Origin: Streptomyces sp. NBC_01669
Lineage (GTDB): Bacteria > Actinomycetota > Actinomycetes > Streptomycetales > Streptomycetaceae
Direction of reading: 5' to 3'
Assembly (NCBI RefSeq): GCF_026339735.1
Contig: NZ_JAPEQG010000001.1
Location: 4,278,001-4,342,000 of the forward strand
Length of the DNA: 64,000 bases
This document shows positions 17,498 to 25,679 of the stretch, piece by piece (position 1 is the first letter of the stretch; each line of letters starts with the position of its first letter). A program made the translations under genes and the position numbers. The notes beneath the pieces are model-generated. The model was not told where the DNA came from. It made no database searches and saw nothing but the letters and a program-made list of their open reading frames with translations.

Positions 17498-19081
17498 CTA
17501 ATACTTGCTGATCTCCCAGAAGCGGAAGACGGTCGAGGCGTCCAGGGTCCACTCCAGGCCGGAGATGTTGTCGTGCGCCACCGCATACTGCTTGCCCTGC
17601 CACAGCGGAAGGATCGGCAGGTCCTCGGCCACGTCGTCCTGGAGCTCGTTGAAGGCCCTCTCGGTGGTGCCCCGTTCGGCCCGGGAAGCGGCGTCGGGGA
17701 TGATCCGGCCGGTGATGTCGCCGTTCACGTAGCCGTTCTGCAGGACGTTGTCCTTGCCGAAGAACGGCTGGGTGAAGTTGTCCGGGTCGGGGTAGTCCGG
17801 AACCCAGCCCTTCACGTAGACGCCGAGCCTGCCGGCCGCTATCTGCTTCTCGTACTGGTCGAAGGGCAGGGACTTGACGTCCGCGTCGAACAGTCCGCTC
17901 GCATTGAGCTGCTGGGCGATCGCCCGGAACTCGTCGTCGGTGGCGGGGCCGTAGCGGCTCGGCGTGGACCACAGCGTGAGCTTCACCTTGTCGGTGATGC
18001 CCGCGCTGCGCAGCGCCTGTTCGGCCTTGGCAGGCTGGCTCCCGCCGTACTTGTCGAAGAACGCGGTGTTGTGGGCCGTGATGCCGGCCGGGACGATCGA
18101 GTACAGCGGGGTGGCCGTCGAGTGGTAGACCTGGCTGACGAGGGCGTCACGATTCACCAGGTACGCGATGGCCTTGCGCACGGGAAGCTGTCGGACCACC
18201 GGGTCCTTCATGTTGAAGACCAGATGCTGCACCTCGGCGCTGGTGCCTTCGACGACGTCGATGCCCTTGTCGGCCGCGGCGGTGGATTCCTCCAACCGGG
18301 AGATGTCCCGCGCGGTCAGACCACGGTAGGCGACATCGATGTCGCCCTTCTGCAGTGCGGACGCCAGTTTCTTCTGGTCGCCCCGGAAGAAGTCGAGGGT
18401 GATGCCCGAGTTCTTCACCCGCGCTGTGCCCCGGTAGCTGGAGTTGACCGCGAAGACGGCCTTCGACTTGTCGAGGGACTTCAGCTTGTAGGGACCCGAC
18501 CCGACGGCCTTGCCGTCCTTGCGCAGGCTGTTCGCCGGGTACTCGCGGTGGTTCACGATGGAGCCGGCGCCCGAGGCGATCTTGCTGGGGAAGGTGGCGT
18601 CGGGAACGTTGAGCTGGAAGACGACCGTTCGCGCGTCCGGAGTGGTGATCTTCGCGATCGTGGAGAGCAGCGGTGCGGGGCCGCCGGGGTCGTCGATCCT
18701 GATCGCCCGCTCGAAGGAGTACTTGACGTCCTCGGAGGTGAGGCTGTCGCCGTTGCTGAAGGTCAGGCCGTCGCGGAGAGTGCACCGATAGGTCCTGCTG
18801 CCGTCCTCGAACGAGCAGGACTTCGCCGCTTCCGGCTGAGGGGTCGATTCCCCGCGGGGAAAGCTGAGAAGGGACTGGAAGACATTGTTGAACAGCAGCC
18901 AGGACCCCGGGTCGTAGCCCGAGGCCGGATCCGCGGCCAGGACGTCGTCCGACATGCCCACGACGATCGAGCCGCCGGACTCGGCGGCGTCTCCTCCGGA
19001 CTGGAAGTCGCAGCCGCCCAGCAGGGCCACCGCGAGACCGGCCCCGATGGGAGCGCTCGTCCACCGTTTGCGTATGTTCAC
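17498..19081 (-). CDS. Oligopeptide ABC transporter substrate-binding lipoprotein (family 5)
   Basis: This 527-residue protein has a lipoprotein signal with the lipobox LLGGC at residues 21-25. It has the make-up of family 5 solute-binding proteins (DppA/OppA type): an N-terminal GMSDDVLAADPASGYDPGSW segment, then FNNVFQSLLSFP and the RDGLTFSNGDSLTSEDVKYSFERA block. It should sit on the outer face of the membrane and capture peptides or similar ligands. No permease or ATPase genes adjoin it, so it is an orphan binding protein that must share a transporter. Confidence 0.88.
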   Translation of the reverse strand: MNIRKRWTSAPIGAGLAVALLGGCDFQSGGDAAESGGSIVVGMSDDVLAADPASGYDPGSWLLFNNVFQSLLSFPRGESTPQPEAAKSCSFEDGSRTYRCTLRDGLTFSNGDSLTSEDVKYSFERAIRIDDPGGPAPLLSTIAKITTPDARTVVFQLNVPDATFPSKIASGAGSIVNHREYPANSLRKDGKAVGSGPYKLKSLDKSKAVFAVNSSYRGTARVKNSGITLDFFRGDQKKLASALQKGDIDVAYRGLTARDISRLEESTAAADKGIDVVEGTSAEVQHLVFNMKDPVVRQLPVRKAIAYLVNRDALVSQVYHSTATPLYSIVPAGITAHNTAFFDKYGGSQPAKAEQALRSAGITDKVKLTLWSTPSRYGPATDDEFRAIAQQLNASGLFDADVKSLPFDQYEKQIAAGRLGVYVKGWVPDYPDPDNFTQPFFGKDNVLQNGYVNGDITGRIIPDAASRAERGTTERAFNELQDDVAEDLPILPLWQGKQYAVAHDNISGLEWTLDASTVFRFWEISKY

Positions 19082-19666
19082 AGAACTGCCTCGTGCTCTC
19101 TGTCGGCCGCGCGCGGGATCCTGCGCGGCCGGGATTGATCAGGAACCGCCGGTTGCGGATCTGGTCGGCCCGTTCGGGGATGGTGTGGCCGCTGCCCCGC
19201 CGCCTGATCCAGGTCCGGATGAGCCGGGAGCAGTAGTCCCTGCCGCCCAGGACTCGGTCAGGCCGGACCCGCCGCTGTCCCGGGCCGGTGCCGAGGCATC
19301 CGGAACTCCTCCATCACGGCAGTGAACCGGGTGCAGTCGTTGCTGTGTCCAGCCTCCGTCCGCGGTCCCCTCCAGACGCGTGGATGCTCCGCGCATCCGG
19401 ACCAGGGAGGCGAGCATCTTGTCGCCTGATCATAAAGGCGGGGTGGCAGCCCCTCCTTATTCCCCCGGTAGTTGGTGGCGGTCCGGCCGCCAACCGGTGT
19501 CTTCGGCTCGAACACGTGCCGTCCACCGCTCTGCACGCCCGCCGGCCGGGGCCGGTCACGGTGCCCGGGACGGGGGTTCGGGAGCCACGGCCGACGGGCG
19601 AGGAAAAACGAAAAGAACCAGGACCTTGCTCCGACCACGTGCCCCGCCACGCCCCGGACAGCAGAA
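19082..19666. other. Intergenic stretch without a convincing gene
   Basis: Several open frames cross this 585-bp stretch, but none shows a ribosome site, a family match or the codon pattern of its neighbours. The left end should hold the promoter of the binding-protein gene. A longer frame that runs through into the tRNA is an artefact. Confidence 0.6.
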
Positions 19667-19699
19667 AACCCCAGGTCACGAGCTGTGTGACCTGGGGTT
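19667..19699 (-). terminator. Terminator of tRNA-Thr
   Basis: A perfect 13-bp hairpin (19667-19679 with 19687-19699, 7-base loop) lies just downstream of the tRNA on the minus strand and is followed in that direction by TTTTCTGC. This is a typical intrinsic terminator. Confidence 0.8.
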
Positions 19700-19705
19700 C
19701 CTCCG

Positions 19706-19779
19706 AGCCCCCTGTCGGATTCGAACCGACGACCTACGCATTACAAGTGCGTTGCTCTGGCCAGCTGAGCTAAGGAGGC
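19706..19779 (-). tRNA. tRNA-Thr (anticodon TGT)
   Basis: The minus strand folds as a complete 74-base tRNA. The acceptor stem GCCTCCT pairs with AGGGGGC (one T-G pair). The D-arm carries TAGCTCAG, the anticodon loop is CTTGTAA with anticodon TGT, and the T-arm contains GGTTCGAATCC. No CCA is encoded. No integrase gene or duplicated 3' end is seen next to it. Confidence 0.95.
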
Positions 19780-20090
19780 AACGCGGACAGCAAAGCCGCG
19801 CGCGCAAGTTCCCTCACTCTACACAGCAGCCCGACTCCTGATCCACGAAGTTCTTCCACACCCGTGACTACTCGGTCATCGGCCGTCGGCCGACATGCCT
19901 GTGGAGCCCCTGCGGGAACGGCCGGGTCTGCCCCTCAGGGTTGCGCCGGGTCAGCGGCGGGCGTTGAAACAGTGAGCGCTGCGTGCACGGCGGGCCAAAA
20001 ACTCCGTGGCTCTGCCCGCGTGCACGAGACCAGAGGCGCGTTGTTCCACCCGCCACGTCCCGATGCGAGATTTCCGTCGCCCGCGAACTA

Positions 20091-20119
20091 CTGACAGATT
20101 CGAAATGGCCAGGTAGCGT
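20091..20119 (+). promoter_or_regulatory. Candidate promoter of msiK
   Basis: CTGACA (20091-20096) and TAGCGT (20114-20119) are spaced by 17 bases, 86 bases upstream of the msiK start, and resemble a housekeeping sigma promoter. The stretch 19780-20090 holds no recognisable gene. Confidence 0.45.
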
Positions 20120-20136
20120 CGCGGAAGGTTCACCCA

Positions 20137-20152
20137 GGTGGACCAGACCACT
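20137..20152 (+). promoter_or_regulatory. Possible DasR (dre-like) operator upstream of msiK
   Basis: The 16-mer GGTGGACCAGACCACT matches the recalled DasR consensus AYTGGTCTAGACCAST at 12 of 16 positions, with a perfect right half (AGACCACT). It lies 18 bases after the candidate -10 box, where a repressor would block transcription. DasR control of sugar and chitin uptake makes it plausible; it is not proven. Confidence 0.3.
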
Positions 20153-20204
20153 CCCTTACTCGGATCGTCCGGCACGTTCCTGCCGGTGGAGGAGAAGATT
20201 CAGC

Positions 20205-21341
20205 ATGGCCAGTGTCACGTTCGACAAGGCGTCCCGCGTCTACCCCGGCTCCACCAAGCCCGCCGTGGACCAGCTCGAGATCGACATCGCGGACGGTGAG
20301 TTCCTCGTCCTCGTCGGCCCTTCCGGTTGTGGCAAGTCGACCTCCCTGCGCATGCTCGCGGGTCTCGAGGACGTCAACGGCGGCGCGATCCGCATCGGTG
20401 ACCGCGATGTCACGCACCTGCCGCCGAAGGACCGGGACATCGCCATGGTGTTCCAGAACTACGCGCTCTACCCGCACATGTCCGTCGCGGACAACATGGG
20501 CTTCGCGCTGAAGATCGCCGGTATCAACAAGACCGAGATCCGGGCGAAGGTCGAAGAGGCCGCCAAGATGCTGGACCTCACCGACTACCTGGACCGCAAG
20601 CCGAAGGCGCTCTCCGGTGGTCAGCGTCAGCGTGTCGCGATGGGCCGCGCCATCGTGCGTGAGCCGCAGGTCTTCCTCATGGACGAGCCGCTGTCGAACC
20701 TCGACGCCAAGCTCCGCGTCTCCACCCGTACGCAGATCGCGTCGCTCCAGCGCCGCCTCGGCATCACGACCGTGTACGTCACGCACGACCAGGTCGAGGC
20801 CCTCACCATGGGTGACCGCGTCGCGGTCCTCAAGGACGGTCTGCTGCAGCAGGTCGACTCGCCGCGCAACATGTACGACCGCCCGGCCAACCTCTTCGTC
20901 GCCGGCTTCATCGGCTCCCCGGCCATGAACCTGGTCGAGGTCCCGATCACCGACGGTGGCGTGAAGTTCGGCAACAGCGTCGTCCCGGTCTCCCGCGAGG
21001 CGCTCACCGCCGCCGCGGACAAGGGCGACACCACGGTCACGGTCGGCATCCGCCCGGAGCACTTCGACATCGTCGAGCACGGTGGCGCCGCCGCCAAGTC
21101 GCTCTCCAAGGACAGCGCCGACGCCCCGGCCGGTCTGGCCGTCTCGGTCAACGTCGTCGAGGAGCTCGGCGCCGACGGCTTCGTCTACGGTTCCGCGCGC
21201 GTCGGCGGTGCCGACAAGGACCTGGTCGTCCGCGTCGGCGGCCGCGCCGTGCCGGAGAAGGGCACCACGCTGCACGTCGTGCCGCGCCCGGACGAGCTGC
21301 ACGTCTTCTCGACCTCGACGGGTGAGCGTCTCACCGACTGA
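20205..21341 (+). CDS. msiK: Multiple sugar-import ATPase MsiK
   Basis: This 378-residue ABC ATPase starts at ATG 20205 behind GGAGGAG. It has Walker A GPSGCGKST (about 37-45), a Q-loop in VFQNYALYPHMSV, signature LSGGQRQRVAMGRA (about 135), Walker B VFLMDEPLSNLD and the H-loop in YVTHDQ. The C-terminal regulatory domain is of the MalK/UgpC type. In Streptomyces, MsiK is the shared ATPase that energises many carbohydrate importers, and it normally stands alone, as here. A strong terminator follows. Confidence 0.93.
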   Translation: MASVTFDKASRVYPGSTKPAVDQLEIDIADGEFLVLVGPSGCGKSTSLRMLAGLEDVNGGAIRIGDRDVTHLPPKDRDIAMVFQNYALYPHMSVADNMGFALKIAGINKTEIRAKVEEAAKMLDLTDYLDRKPKALSGGQRQRVAMGRAIVREPQVFLMDEPLSNLDAKLRVSTRTQIASLQRRLGITTVYVTHDQVEALTMGDRVAVLKDGLLQQVDSPRNMYDRPANLFVAGFIGSPAMNLVEVPITDGGVKFGNSVVPVSREALTAAADKGDTTVTVGIRPEHFDIVEHGGAAAKSLSKDSADAPAGLAVSVNVVEELGADGFVYGSARVGGADKDLVVRVGGRAVPEKGTTLHVVPRPDELHVFSTSTGERLTD

Positions 21342-21358
21342 CGTCACACACGCCGTAC

Positions 21359-21392
21359 GACGGCCCCGCACCCCTCGTGGTGCGGGGCCGTC
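21359..21392 (+). terminator. Terminator after msiK
   Basis: A perfect 13-bp stem, GACGGCCCCGCAC (21359-21371) with GTGCGGGGCCGTC (21380-21392), has an 8-base loop and lies 17 bases after the msiK stop. Confidence 0.8.
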
Positions 21393-21572
21393 CGCGTACC
21401 GAAGCGCGTGTACGGGTTTGAGCCCGGGCGTCCGGCATCTTCGGCAAATACCCTGGTACTTCGGTCATTTCACCGGCGGTCGTCAACGCGGGATTCGAAA
21501 AGCACCCTCGAACCATCCCTCGCAAGGGTGACGCAATGTCGCCGAATCATCACTGCCCGCTACGCTCGCTGC

Positions 21573-21986
21573 GTGACCCACACCGCGCGCCGCATCGGCC
21601 GAACTCTCGCTCTCGTCCTGCCCGTCGTCATGGTCCTCTCCGGGACTCTCGCGGTCACCCGTGTGCCGTGGGCAGCGCACAACTCCGAGTCGCAGGTCCT
21701 CACCGCGTCGGCTCGGACCGTATCGAAGCACGCCGCGTCGCACGCCCCGCAGGACGTCCTGCGCGACCGGCTGCTCGTGGAGCTTCAGGAGAAGGACCCG
21801 GGCGTCGCGCTGACGGCCCTCCAGCGCGCCGTCGAGGGGCGCCCCTCGCTCGCCCGGCACTGCATGTCGATCGCCAGGGCGCTGGGCCGCGCCGCGGTCG
21901 AGCAGTACGGTCCGACGCGGGCGCACCGGTTCTCCCGCCCGGTCTGCGACACGTCGTTCGCCTCGGGTGTCGCGCAGTTCAGCTGA
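21573..21986 (+). CDS. Small secreted protein of unknown function
   Basis: The likely start is GTG 21573, giving 137 residues: THTARRIGRTLALVLPVVMVLSG is a signal peptide or membrane anchor (residues 1-30). The mature part has the helical block DVLRDRLLVELQEKDPGVAL and two cysteines (about 94 and 124) that may pair outside the cell. Longer in-frame starts upstream lack ribosome sites and would bury the signal. I do not recognise the family. Confidence 0.55.
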   Translation: MTHTARRIGRTLALVLPVVMVLSGTLAVTRVPWAAHNSESQVLTASARTVSKHAASHAPQDVLRDRLLVELQEKDPGVALTALQRAVEGRPSLARHCMSIARALGRAAVEQYGPTRAHRFSRPVCDTSFASGVAQFS

Positions 21987-22021
21987 GCGGCACGGTCCGG
22001 GCACGGCCTATCGTGCCCGGC

Positions 22022-22732
22022 ATGCATACGTATCCGACGCAAGCCGTGATCCTGGCAGGTGGCCAGGGGTCGCGGCTGCGCCCGTACACCGATGACCGCC
22101 CCAAGCCGATGGTCGAGATCCCGGGTACCGGGACCCCGATCATCGGCCATCAGCTTTCCTGGCTGGCCGCCGAGGGCGTGACCGATGCCGTCGTCTCGTG
22201 CGGTCATCTGGCCGAGGTGCTCCAGGAGTGGCTCGCGGAGGCCGTCCTGCCGCTCCGGGTGACCACTGCGGTGGAGTCGGAGCCGCTGGGCCGCGGCGGC
22301 GGCCTGAAGTACGCCGCCGCCCGGCTGCCGGACCCGTCGGAGCCCTGGTATGCCACCAACGGCGACATCTGGACCCGTTTCTCGCTGCGTGAGATGGCCG
22401 CGTTCCATGCGGAGCGCGATGCGACCGCCACGCTGGCTCTGGCCCGTCCCCGTATCCCGTGGGGTGCCGTGGAGACGGACGCGTTCGGGCACATCACCGA
22501 CTTCATCGAGTCGCCGCCGTCCCCGTATCTGATCAACGCGGGTGTGTACGTCTTCTCGCCGGCGTTCACGGCGCTGCTGCCGGAACGCGGCGACCATGAG
22601 CGGACGACGTTCCCGCGGCTGGCCCGCGAGCGGCGGCTGGCCGGGTATCCGCTGCCGCACGGGGCGTACTGGCGGGCCATCGACACGGCGAAGGACCTGG
22701 CCGAGGCGGCGAAGGAGCTGGACGGTCGGTAG
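22022..22732 (+). CDS. NDP-sugar nucleotidyltransferase-family protein
   Basis: This 236-residue cytoplasmic enzyme has the N-terminal signature AVILAGGQGSRLRPYTDDRPKPMVEI of GT-A fold nucleotidyltransferases (RfbA/GlmU type), which join a sugar-1-phosphate and an NTP. GRGGGLKYAA and TNGDIW are the expected next motifs; the metal-binding aspartate is in NGDIW. It lacks the C-terminal hexapeptide repeats of GlmU. The substrate is unknown. It starts 35 bases after the small secreted protein gene. Confidence 0.82.
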   Translation: MHTYPTQAVILAGGQGSRLRPYTDDRPKPMVEIPGTGTPIIGHQLSWLAAEGVTDAVVSCGHLAEVLQEWLAEAVLPLRVTTAVESEPLGRGGGLKYAAARLPDPSEPWYATNGDIWTRFSLREMAAFHAERDATATLALARPRIPWGAVETDAFGHITDFIESPPSPYLINAGVYVFSPAFTALLPERGDHERTTFPRLARERRLAGYPLPHGAYWRAIDTAKDLAEAAKELDGR

Positions 22733-22764
22733 CGCCGCGAGGCGGCGCGGCGGGCACGGCGGGA

Positions 22765-22796
22765 GGGGCGGTCACCGGAGTTCCGGTGACCGCCCC
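22765..22796. terminator. Bidirectional terminator
   Basis: GGGGCGGTCACCGG (22765-22778) pairs perfectly with CCGGTGACCGCCCC (22783-22796) around a four-base loop, between two convergent genes. Confidence 0.8.
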
Positions 22797-22814
22797 TTCC
22801 GCGTGGCGTGCGGT

Positions 22815-24437
22815 TCAGCCGAGCAGGCCGCCGATCGGATTGCGGCCGCCGCCCGACGTGCCGCCGGACGTCGAGCCCGTGGAGCCGCCGGTCGAACCAC
22901 CACCGGTGGAGCCACCGCCCGTGCCGGTGGAGCCGGAGGAGCTCGGTCCGGCGCTGGTCGTCGGGGGCTGCTGCGGGGTCGTCTGCTGCGGGGGCTGCTG
23001 CCCGGTGCCCTGTGTCTGACTGGGCTGTCCGGCGTCGGCGCCGGCGGCCCGGCCGGACTCGCGGACGCTGTCCGTGCCCGGCGTGGACGCCTGTGCGGAG
23101 GGCGTGGCAGCGGCGCTGGAGCGCGACGGGGAGGGCTTCTGTCCGGCGGGGCTGCGCGAGACCCTGCCCTTGCCCGACTCCTGCGGGAGCGGGGAGCCGG
23201 GGAGCTGGTTGGTCGGGTTGTCGTTCGGTCCGGGCACGGTGACGACCTCGGAGGAGCGGACGGCGCCGCCGAGCATCGAGCCGATGAGCAGGGTGAGCCC
23301 GACGACGACGGTGGCGACGACGGCGCCGCGGCGCAGCACTCGGCGGCGCAGGTCCCAGATCGCGGTGCGCGGGCCGAGCCTGCGCCATGCCTCGCCGGCC
23401 AGGCGCCCGTCGACGGAGTAGACGGGGGCGCCCGCGATGACGAGCGGGCTCCACGCGGCGAGGGAGATGATGTCCGGTGCGTCGTAGACGGCGACGGTCC
23501 GCCAGCTGACGGTGACCAGCAGCGCGGCGGAGAGCAGGGCGCCGACCGAGGCGGCGACCCGCTGCCAGAGGCCGAGGACGGTGAGGACGCCGACGATGAC
23601 CTGGAGGAAGGCGACGGTGAGTCCGGCGCCGACCGGGTGCGAGAGTGCGAAGTCCCGCAGCGGTTCGGCAAGTCCCCAAGGGTGCAGCGAGGTCAGCCAC
23701 TTGACCATGGAGCCGCGCTCGCCGCCGTCGAAGTAGACGGGGTCGCAGAGTTTGCCCATGCCCGCGTAGATGGAGATGAAGCCGAGGAACACCCGCATCG
23801 GCAGGAGTACGACCCCGAGGTTCATCCGGCGTCCGGGGTAGTACGCGTGGCGGACGGTGTCGGCGCTGTGCCGTTGCGACCTGCTCCCGACGGTCTGGTC
23901 GAACTCGTCGTCCTCGTACGGCTCATGGTCGTACGGACCGGTGTCGACGGCGTCGTAGGCGCCGACCGCCTGTCGCATCGGGGGAAGCAGCGGACCTCTG
24001 CCGTGGCGGCCGCCGGAGCGGTGGGGGGCGGGGATGACGGGGGTGGGCTGGGTCTCGTCCAGGCGCGGGATGACCTGGGTGGCGCCCGAGCCGGCGTCGA
24101 ACTCGTCGCCGTACGGGCCGTACCCGCCGTCGAGGCCGACCGTGGTGGAGTTCCGGACGGCCTGGAGGAGTCCGGTGGCGCCGGGGTCGCCGGGGGCGGA
24201 CTTGCCGCTCCACACGACGGGCGAGCGCCTGGGGCGTCCCGCCCCGCTGCCGCTCATGGCGGGGACCCTGACGGACCCCGCTGGGGCGGCACCACGCACC
24301 CGTGCGCGCTGGCCGGGGGCGAGCTGCACCCGGAAGCTGGCGTGGTTGACGATGACCTGCGCTGGGTCGCAGTCCACCTTGGCCATGCTCAGGGCGGGTA
24401 GTTCGTCGAACCGAGGCGTTCTGGTGTCCACACTCAT
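22815..24437 (-). CDS. DoxX-family membrane protein with long disordered tails
   Basis: This 540-residue protein has a hydrophilic N-terminal region (1-205), then about four membrane helices with the DoxX-like pattern MNLGVVLLPMRVFLGFISIYAGMGKL and ALSHPVGAGLTVAFLQVIVGVLTVLGLW. A further membrane helix lies near 375. The last 140 residues are Ser/Thr/Gly/Pro-rich (GGGSTGGGSTGG), probably outside the cell. DoxX proteins are quinone- or thiol-linked membrane proteins; no specific role can be given. It is convergent with the nucleotidyltransferase. Confidence 0.75.
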   Translation of the reverse strand: MSVDTRTPRFDELPALSMAKVDCDPAQVIVNHASFRVQLAPGQRARVRGAAPAGSVRVPAMSGSGAGRPRRSPVVWSGKSAPGDPGATGLLQAVRNSTTVGLDGGYGPYGDEFDAGSGATQVIPRLDETQPTPVIPAPHRSGGRHGRGPLLPPMRQAVGAYDAVDTGPYDHEPYEDDEFDQTVGSRSQRHSADTVRHAYYPGRRMNLGVVLLPMRVFLGFISIYAGMGKLCDPVYFDGGERGSMVKWLTSLHPWGLAEPLRDFALSHPVGAGLTVAFLQVIVGVLTVLGLWQRVAASVGALLSAALLVTVSWRTVAVYDAPDIISLAAWSPLVIAGAPVYSVDGRLAGEAWRRLGPRTAIWDLRRRVLRRGAVVATVVVGLTLLIGSMLGGAVRSSEVVTVPGPNDNPTNQLPGSPLPQESGKGRVSRSPAGQKPSPSRSSAAATPSAQASTPGTDSVRESGRAAGADAGQPSQTQGTGQQPPQQTTPQQPPTTSAGPSSSGSTGTGGGSTGGGSTGGSTGSTSGGTSGGGRNPIGGLLG

Positions 24438-24641
24438 CTAACCGAGTGATGTGTGATTAGGACACTGCCTTGACGGCCCCGATGTGTCCGAGACCCGTCA
24501 ACAGACCCGGGCGGTGCGGAGGCCGGGGTGCGCGCGGCGGTCGGTGCCGGCGCGTCTGCCGAGGTCGGAGCCCTGCGCTGCCGTCCGGCAGTACGGGCTC
24601 CCGGACGGGCCGGTCTCGGGCCCGTCCGGGAGCCGTCCCGG

Positions 24642-25598
24642 TCAGACGCGGCGCCGAGCCGCCTCGTACAGCACGATGCCCGCGGCGACGCCGGCGTTCA
24701 GCGACTCCGCGCCGCCCGGCATCGAGATACGGACCCGGTAGTCACAGGTCTCGCCGACGAGACGGCCCAGGCCCTTGCCCTCGCTGCCGATGACGATGAC
24801 GACCGGACCGCCCAGGGCGTCCAGGTCCTCGACGGTGTGCTCGCCGTCCGCGGCGAGGCCGACAACCGTGATCCCGGCCTTCTGGTAGCCCTCCAGGGCG
24901 CGCGTCAGGTTCGTCACCCGGGAGACCGGCGTACGGGCCGCCGTGCCCGCGGAGGACTTCCAGGCGCCCGCCGTCATCCCGGCCGCACGGCGCTCCGGCA
25001 CGACGACGCCGTGGCCGCCGAACGCGGAGACGGAGCGGACGATCGCACCGAGGTTGCGCGGGTCGGTGACGCCGTCGAGGGCGACGATCAGCGGGTCCTC
25101 GCCGTTGTCGTACGCGGCAGCGGTGAGGTCCTCCGGGTGCGCGTACTCGTACGGCGGGACCTGCAGGACGAGGCCCTGGTGGTTCAGGCCGTTCGTCATC
25201 CGGTCGAGCTCGGGGCGCGGCGCCTCCATGAGGTTGATGTTGCCGCGCTGGCCGGCGAGCTGGAGCGCGTCACGCACCCGCTCGTCGTTGTCGATGTACT
25301 GCTGGACGTACAGGGTGGTCGCCGGGACGCCGTCGCGCAGCGCCTCGTAGACCGGGTTGCGGCCCACGACCATCTCGGACGTGCCCTTGGCGCCGCCGCG
25401 CCGCGGGGCGGGCCGGCGGGCCGCGGCCTGCTTCGCCTGGGCGTTGGCGATCCGGTTCTTCTTGTGTCCCTTGCGGGCGGAGGCGGGCGGCGTCGGTCCC
25501 TTGCCTTCGAGACCACGGCGTCGGTTACCGCCGCTGCCGACCTGCATGCCCTTCTTGTTGGACGTGCGGCGGTTCCTGCGCTGGCTGTTCCCGGCCAT
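24642..25598 (-). CDS. rlmB: 23S rRNA (guanosine-2251-2'-O)-methyltransferase RlmB
   Basis: This 318-residue SpoU/TrmH-family enzyme has a basic N-terminal extension (1-75), a substrate-binding domain starting GRNPVYEAL, and the knotted SAM-binding domain with motifs ALDGVTDPRNLGAIVRS, VIVIGSEGKGL and SMPGGAESLNAGVAAGI. It methylates the ribose of G2251 (E. coli numbering) in 23S rRNA. It starts 81 bases downstream of the cysS stop and is probably co-transcribed, as in other Streptomyces. Confidence 0.9.
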   Translation of the reverse strand: MAGNSQRRNRRTSNKKGMQVGSGGNRRRGLEGKGPTPPASARKGHKKNRIANAQAKQAAARRPAPRRGGAKGTSEMVVGRNPVYEALRDGVPATTLYVQQYIDNDERVRDALQLAGQRGNINLMEAPRPELDRMTNGLNHQGLVLQVPPYEYAHPEDLTAAAYDNGEDPLIVALDGVTDPRNLGAIVRSVSAFGGHGVVVPERRAAGMTAGAWKSSAGTAARTPVSRVTNLTRALEGYQKAGITVVGLAADGEHTVEDLDALGGPVVIVIGSEGKGLGRLVGETCDYRVRISMPGGAESLNAGVAAGIVLYEAARRRV

Positions 25599-25679
25599 GA
25601 CCTACCTGTTTCGTTGCTTCAGACATGCGTATGTAAGTGAAAGTGTGCCGCCCGGAACGCCGGGCGGCACATGGGCGGA

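Noticed and set aside
19288..19773. Plus-strand frame ending PPVGFEPTTYALQVRC
   Set aside because: This is the well-known false protein produced by translating the antisense of a tRNA gene.
19706..19779. tRNA-Thr as an integration site for a genomic island
   Set aside because: No integrase, no repeated tRNA 3' end and no other mobile genes lie next to it; the T7SS accessory region ends about 2.2 kb away, beyond another gene.
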